Below, in pieces: positions 60,124 through 64,000 of a DNA stretch of 64,000 nucleotides. Position 1 is the stretch's first letter. Every line of letters begins with the position of its first letter. The DNA comes from Linanthus parryae (Eukaryota > Streptophyta > Magnoliopsida > Ericales > Polemoniaceae). The notes beneath the pieces were generated by a model. That model made no database searches. It was not told the origin of the DNA and worked only from the letters and a program-made list of their open reading frames with translations. The stretch is from positions 136,767,927 through 136,831,926 of the forward strand of contig JALGPY010000002.1 in the NCBI GenBank assembly GCA_023055425.1. The letters run 5' to 3'. The translations under genes and the position numbers were made by a program.

Positions 60124-61764
60124 TGATAACTCCATTTTAGGAGTTATTAATATAATTTCTTAGTACTTGTATTAGGCTTATTTCACATGATTTATATGTT
60201 ATATTTGCACAAATGTGAATTTGACGATTTATAAGCCTAAGAGTGAAAAGTTGTGTTTCTAGATTATTTGTGCATGTTTTCTCTCATATTTGCGGTGATA
60301 ATTGCACGGGTTGATTAGTGTTGTGTATCTCAGGTAAAATAGGTGCAATGGAGCTTATGAGGGGCTTGGAGATGCTTGGAATGGAGCTAGATGAAGAGGA
60401 GAAAAGAAGACGCAAAAACGAAGCGAAGTTGGAAAAGTCACACAGGACCAGCCTGAACTATTTTCGATGCACAGGAGAATATACAAACAATTTTGGAGCA
60501 AGGCAGGCGCCATTAGAAAGTAGACATCCGTAGCTTTCCAACGATATATGTTAGGCCGGAAGAAGAGTCCGTATGAGGGAGATACAGCCCGCGCAATATC
60601 AGCAAATAATTATGTCAGGGAATTACAAACTGGAGGGGCTGAAGTGCAATTTCGGCCAAATTACATTAAAAATCTTGCCCAGGCAGTAAAGAAAGATTCT
60701 CAGACCCAAAAACACAAGAAGGTGCTGCTGGGGAACGAGGGAGGAAGGCTAGGAGAGACGAGGATTATGGAGAACGACGCCGGAGTCGCCGGAACGCGAA
60801 TTTCGTCACGAGTTTGACTATCCCTCCTATCTTTTCTATCGTTTCTCAATACAATGAACTTGTTAGCTTTTATTTTCAGCATATTTGAGTAGATTTCTTA
60901 GCTAGGCTCTATGGAGAGCCTAGGGTTTTGCTAGACACCGTTTCCGGATTTGTTTGTTTGATTCACGCTTATGGATTCACGTTATTGATTAATTTTCTTC
61001 TCTATTGATGTATCGTTGACCTAGAACTATTGACACGTTTTAGGTAGGACATGAATGATGAATAGAGATGTCTTTGATCCTTAACGTTTATCTTAGCTTA
61101 AAGTAACATTGAAATTGCATCTTCTAGTAATCTTGTTCTTAATATTATGTTAACCTAGCGTCATGAACTAGGGTAACTACTTGGTGAAAGATTGATGGAC
61201 TGAGAGGTGAATATTAATTAGCTTGTGAATTTAGGATTCCTAGTAAACCCCGTATCATGATGGACTGGAAGGAGAAACATTAGGGTTTAGATCAATACGT
61301 AGGATCATCCTTAGTGCTTGTTAGGTGATGTAGTCTATGGATCGACAGATGACGATTACAGAACCTATCATAGGCTTACATGAGACTGAGAGGAGATTGT
61401 AAGTGGTTAAACGTGATCAAGAGCATATCATTGTTACGTGTTTCAAATTAATATCCGGAATTGTCTACTGCCCTAGGTGATCCATAGATCGCCTAGTTCC
61501 TCTCCGTATTTGATAAACCGTTGTTTAATTTAGAAAACAAAAAATATAGTATTATAGTTAGTTTAATACACTCACTTGATTAGGGGTGACAACTTCACAA
61601 ATCAACAACTTTCTTCCTGTTATTTCAATTACACTCTTTAGATTAATCTCTAGTTAACAATAAACCTACTATCTGTCCTTGTGGGTTCGACAACCTGAGT
61701 TTCAATACTCACTCTTTATTACTTCGACCGTGCACTTGCGTATACACGTTAGTAAATGGCGTCA
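60124..61764 (+). repeat. 3' LTR of the LARD
   Basis: It is 1641 bp, partner of 54426-56068, and ends TGGCGTCA before GAGAG. Confidence 0.93.
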
Positions 61765-61769
61765 GAGAG

Positions 61770-62640
61770 ATACCATGCTTATCACAAAATAAATCAAACT
61801 CAAGCTGATCAAATTCTCTACCATGATCACTTCTAATTGAATCAATATGTAGGTTTTCAAAGTTTGAAGCTCTTTATAAAGCTTTGAAAATCCAGTTAGA
61901 GATTCAGATTTATCTCTAAGAAACATAACCCAAGTAAATCTAGAATAATCATCAACAATAACTAACATATACTTCTTACCCGTTGGATTTGGAATCCTCA
62001 TAGGACCACAAAGATCCATGTGAAGTAGTTCAATGGGTCTAGTAGTACTAACAATTTTCTTTGGTTTGAAAGAGCTCGTTGTCTGCTTACCTTGAGTACA
62101 TGCTTTGCATACTTCATCATATTTGAATTTGATAGAAGGAATCCTCTTACCAGGTCTTTAGAGATTAACTTGTTCAAGGTATGCAAGCTAATGTGTCCAA
62201 GCTTTCTATGCTAAAGTTTTGAATCCTCTTTCATGGCCTTGAGACACTTTAAGCTTTCACCTGCAACTTTGTTAGTGTGTAAAGTATAGACATTGTTGAC
62301 CTTGAGGCTGTGAGAATGCAAATTCTAGATTTCTCATTTTGCACCACACATTTCTCTTTGTCAAGGATAACCTTGTTGCCATTATCACAAAGTAGAGATA
62401 CACTAAGCAGATTGAACTTCAACCCATCAACTAAATAGATATCAGAAATAGAATTTTCAGAGTCTGAGCCAACTTTACAAATACCTAAAATGTTGCACTT
62501 ACCTTTTTCAGCAAGTGTCATTGATCCTTCATATTGCTCTTTCAGTTGTGAGAATAAAGTTCTCTTCCCACTCATATGTCTGGAGGATCCACTATCCATG
62601 AACCATCTTTGATCTTTACTCTTGGTGACGTCCTCCAAAC
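61770..62640 (-). pseudogene. Sirevirus-like pol: protease and integrase N-terminal half
   Basis: The protease is at 62638-62249 with RWFMDSGSSRHMSG and NLLSVSLLCDNGNKV. The integrase zinc region is at about 62240-61998 (GHISLHTLNKL-like; the paired cysteines are partly lost). The integrase core is at 62019-61770 with MDLCGPMRIPNPTGKKYMLV and DDYSRFTWVMFLRDKSE, then a frame change and SDHGREF with the second catalytic Asp. The right end reads on into 54420 downward once the inserted LARD and one target copy are ignored. Stops and frame changes make it dead. Confidence 0.85.
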
Positions 62641-64000
62641 ACCATTCACTTCCTTACCCAGCTTTTAGACCAATTGTGGAATTTAGATTCTTATTCAGGG
62701 TCAACCAAGTTAGGTGGTCGAAACCCCTTTGGAACCCATATTTGTCTAACTTGTCCTTTAGGTTGAAAAGGAAAAGTGTTCCTCATTATTTGAGGGTATC
62801 TTCTTCTAAAAGGACAAGTCATTTTAACATGACCAATTATGTTGCAGTAATTTCATATAGGAGAAGTTTTTTTACTAGCCTTCACAAATCTGGTGTTGCT
62901 CTTTCCATGAAATTTGGGTTGTAGCGAATACCAGTTTTGTGAACAGACCGTAAGCTTCCTCCAAGAATCAATTTCAGATTGTGTTCTGATCCAGCAAGAT
63001 TTGTCATAGCATTCTTAGCATCTTAAATTTCCTCAGTTAGAGTAGTATTTTGTTCCTCCAATTCATCACAATGATGTCTTCGAGCAACAATTCTGTCACT
63101 CAAAAGAGAGTACTCACTGACTACTTCCTTGACTTGAGTTTTCAAGGCCTTGAAACTGGTTTCCAAGATTTTGAAATCTTTGTCAGAATTCTTCTGAGAA
63201 ATTTCAAGGCTTTGATTTTTACAAACAAGTTCCAAGTTCTCTTTTGCTTGCTCATGAACCTTTTCTTTCAAAGTTCTAATCTCTTTCAGATAGTCCTCCT
63301 CATTTAAAAGCATAATTCTAAGATAGTCAGTGAGGACATCTGTTTCTTTAGAAATCAAACAGTTTACCATTACCTCAATGTTCTTTTCAGAACTTTCATC
63401 ATGCTTGGCCATAAAGCAGAGGTTGGATTGTTCTTATTCACATTCAGAATCACTAGAGGAATCAGAATCACTCCAGGAAGCTACCATAGCTTTCTTTATT
63501 CTTTCATTGTATTTCTTCTTAAGTTGTTTGCTTTTCTTGTGTGGACAGTCTCTGATTAAGTGTCATGCATCACCACACTCAAAGCAATTCATTACTTTAG
63601 CTTTATTACCATGAGATATAGCTTTACCTTTGTAGTCTCTGTTTGTCCTTTCTGAAGTATTTGCTTCCAAAGTTCTTCTTCATATTTAGAATCCTGGTCA
63701 AGGCTTTGGAAATGAGAGCAAAAGGATCTTCATCGTCATCTTTTTCTGGTTCAAGGCTCTGAGATGATTCACTTTCCTTGGCCTTGAGAGCTAAGTTCTT
63801 GACACTGTCTGGTAAATCTCCATCAACTTCATTCATAGAGATCTCATGTGTCCTTGCAAGTCATCAAGTCGAAGAGATGACATATCTTGAGCTTCTTCAA
63901 TGGCATTAGTCTTTGGTTCCCATTTTGTTTTAGGAAGACTTTTCAGATTCTTTCTAACATTTTCTTCATTGTAAATGTGTTTTCCCAATGAATCAAGGTT
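62641..64000 (-). pseudogene. Sirevirus-like gag C-terminal part, continuing beyond the window
   Basis: From the right edge inward: an acidic stretch (LEPEKDDDEDPFALISKALT at 63836-63624), then a CCHC-type region (CFECGD..H..DCPHKKSKQ at about 63600-63540, with one stop in place of a knuckle residue). A Ser/Asp/Glu-rich segment follows, then a 129-residue coiled coil (63412-63023) with KEIRTLKEKVHEQAKENLEL. The order knuckle, acidic run, long coiled coil, protease is typical of Sirevirus-type gag. TCAAGGCCTTGA occurs at 63142 within the coiled-coil coding part. Confidence 0.75.

Larger units (their letters stand above)
54426..61764 (+). mobile_element. Athila/Tat-type non-autonomous LTR element (LARD), TSD GAGAG
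   Basis: The LTRs are 54426-56068 and 60124-61764 (TGATAACTC start, GGCGTCA-type end). A 5-bp duplication GAGAG lies at 54421-54425 and 61765-61769. The primer site TGGCGCCGTTGTCGGGGA (56075-56092) is the form used by Athila/Tat gypsy elements. The polypurine tract GTGTGGGGG is next to the 3' LTR. The LTRs differ at roughly 25 positions in their first 450 bp, so it is older than the 35407 element. The 4-kb interior has no RT, integrase or protease. The insertion separates the D and E parts of a copia integrase. Confidence 0.93.

Overview
The window is plant nuclear DNA, most likely from a eudicot. It holds one spliced host gene with GT..AG introns, swollen and interrupted by nested transposable elements, followed by a region made almost entirely of retrotransposons. 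There is no bacterial or organellar gene organisation. The species cannot be named from sequence alone.

Host gene (about 2.1-32.0 kb, minus strand). A NodGS/FluG-like gene (amidohydrolase-like N-terminus plus glutamine-synthetase-like C-terminus) is read from ten coding exons with exact splice sites and consistent intron phases. The first two coding exons lie at 31.5-29.1 kb and the next eight at 16.6-2.1 kb. I could not find the exon(s) for about 200 residues of the amidohydrolase-like region. The final GS exons are also absent, either beyond the left edge or lost. The two flanking exons both have phase 0, so direct splicing across the gap would stay in frame.

Transposons inside the gene. 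At 0-1.4 kb is a mosaic of copia pieces. At 8.0-16.5 kb is a three-level nest: a small gag-bearing LTR element, a hAT-type MITE in its 5' LTR, and a 6.1-kb Mutator-like element (MULE) in its gag. The MULE has a 9-bp target duplication, a DUF1985-Ulp1-like gene converging on a MuDR N-terminal fragment, and remarkable palindromes at both ends. At 17.4-28.8 kb are gypsy LTRs and gag remnants, a CACTA deletion derivative, and a 1.9-kb non-autonomous copia element.

Retrotransposon region (32-64 kb). It contains a solo LTR, degenerate gypsy LTRs, and a young complete copia element (35407-43918, TSD CATTG) inserted in one of them. An Ale-like copia gag ruin follows. Next is a minus-strand Sirevirus-like copia element (48.3 kb to beyond 64 kb) with an additional ORF after pol. 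Its integrase is split by a 7.3-kb Athila/Tat-type non-autonomous element (54426-61764, TSD GAGAG). The Sirevirus-like element carries five exact copies of the 12-bp palindrome TCAAGGCCTTGA, in coding and non-coding parts alike.

The most unusual signals are the MULE palindromes, the dispersed palindrome of the Sirevirus-like element, the extra ORFs in the copia and LARD elements, and the gutted but in-frame NodGS gene.
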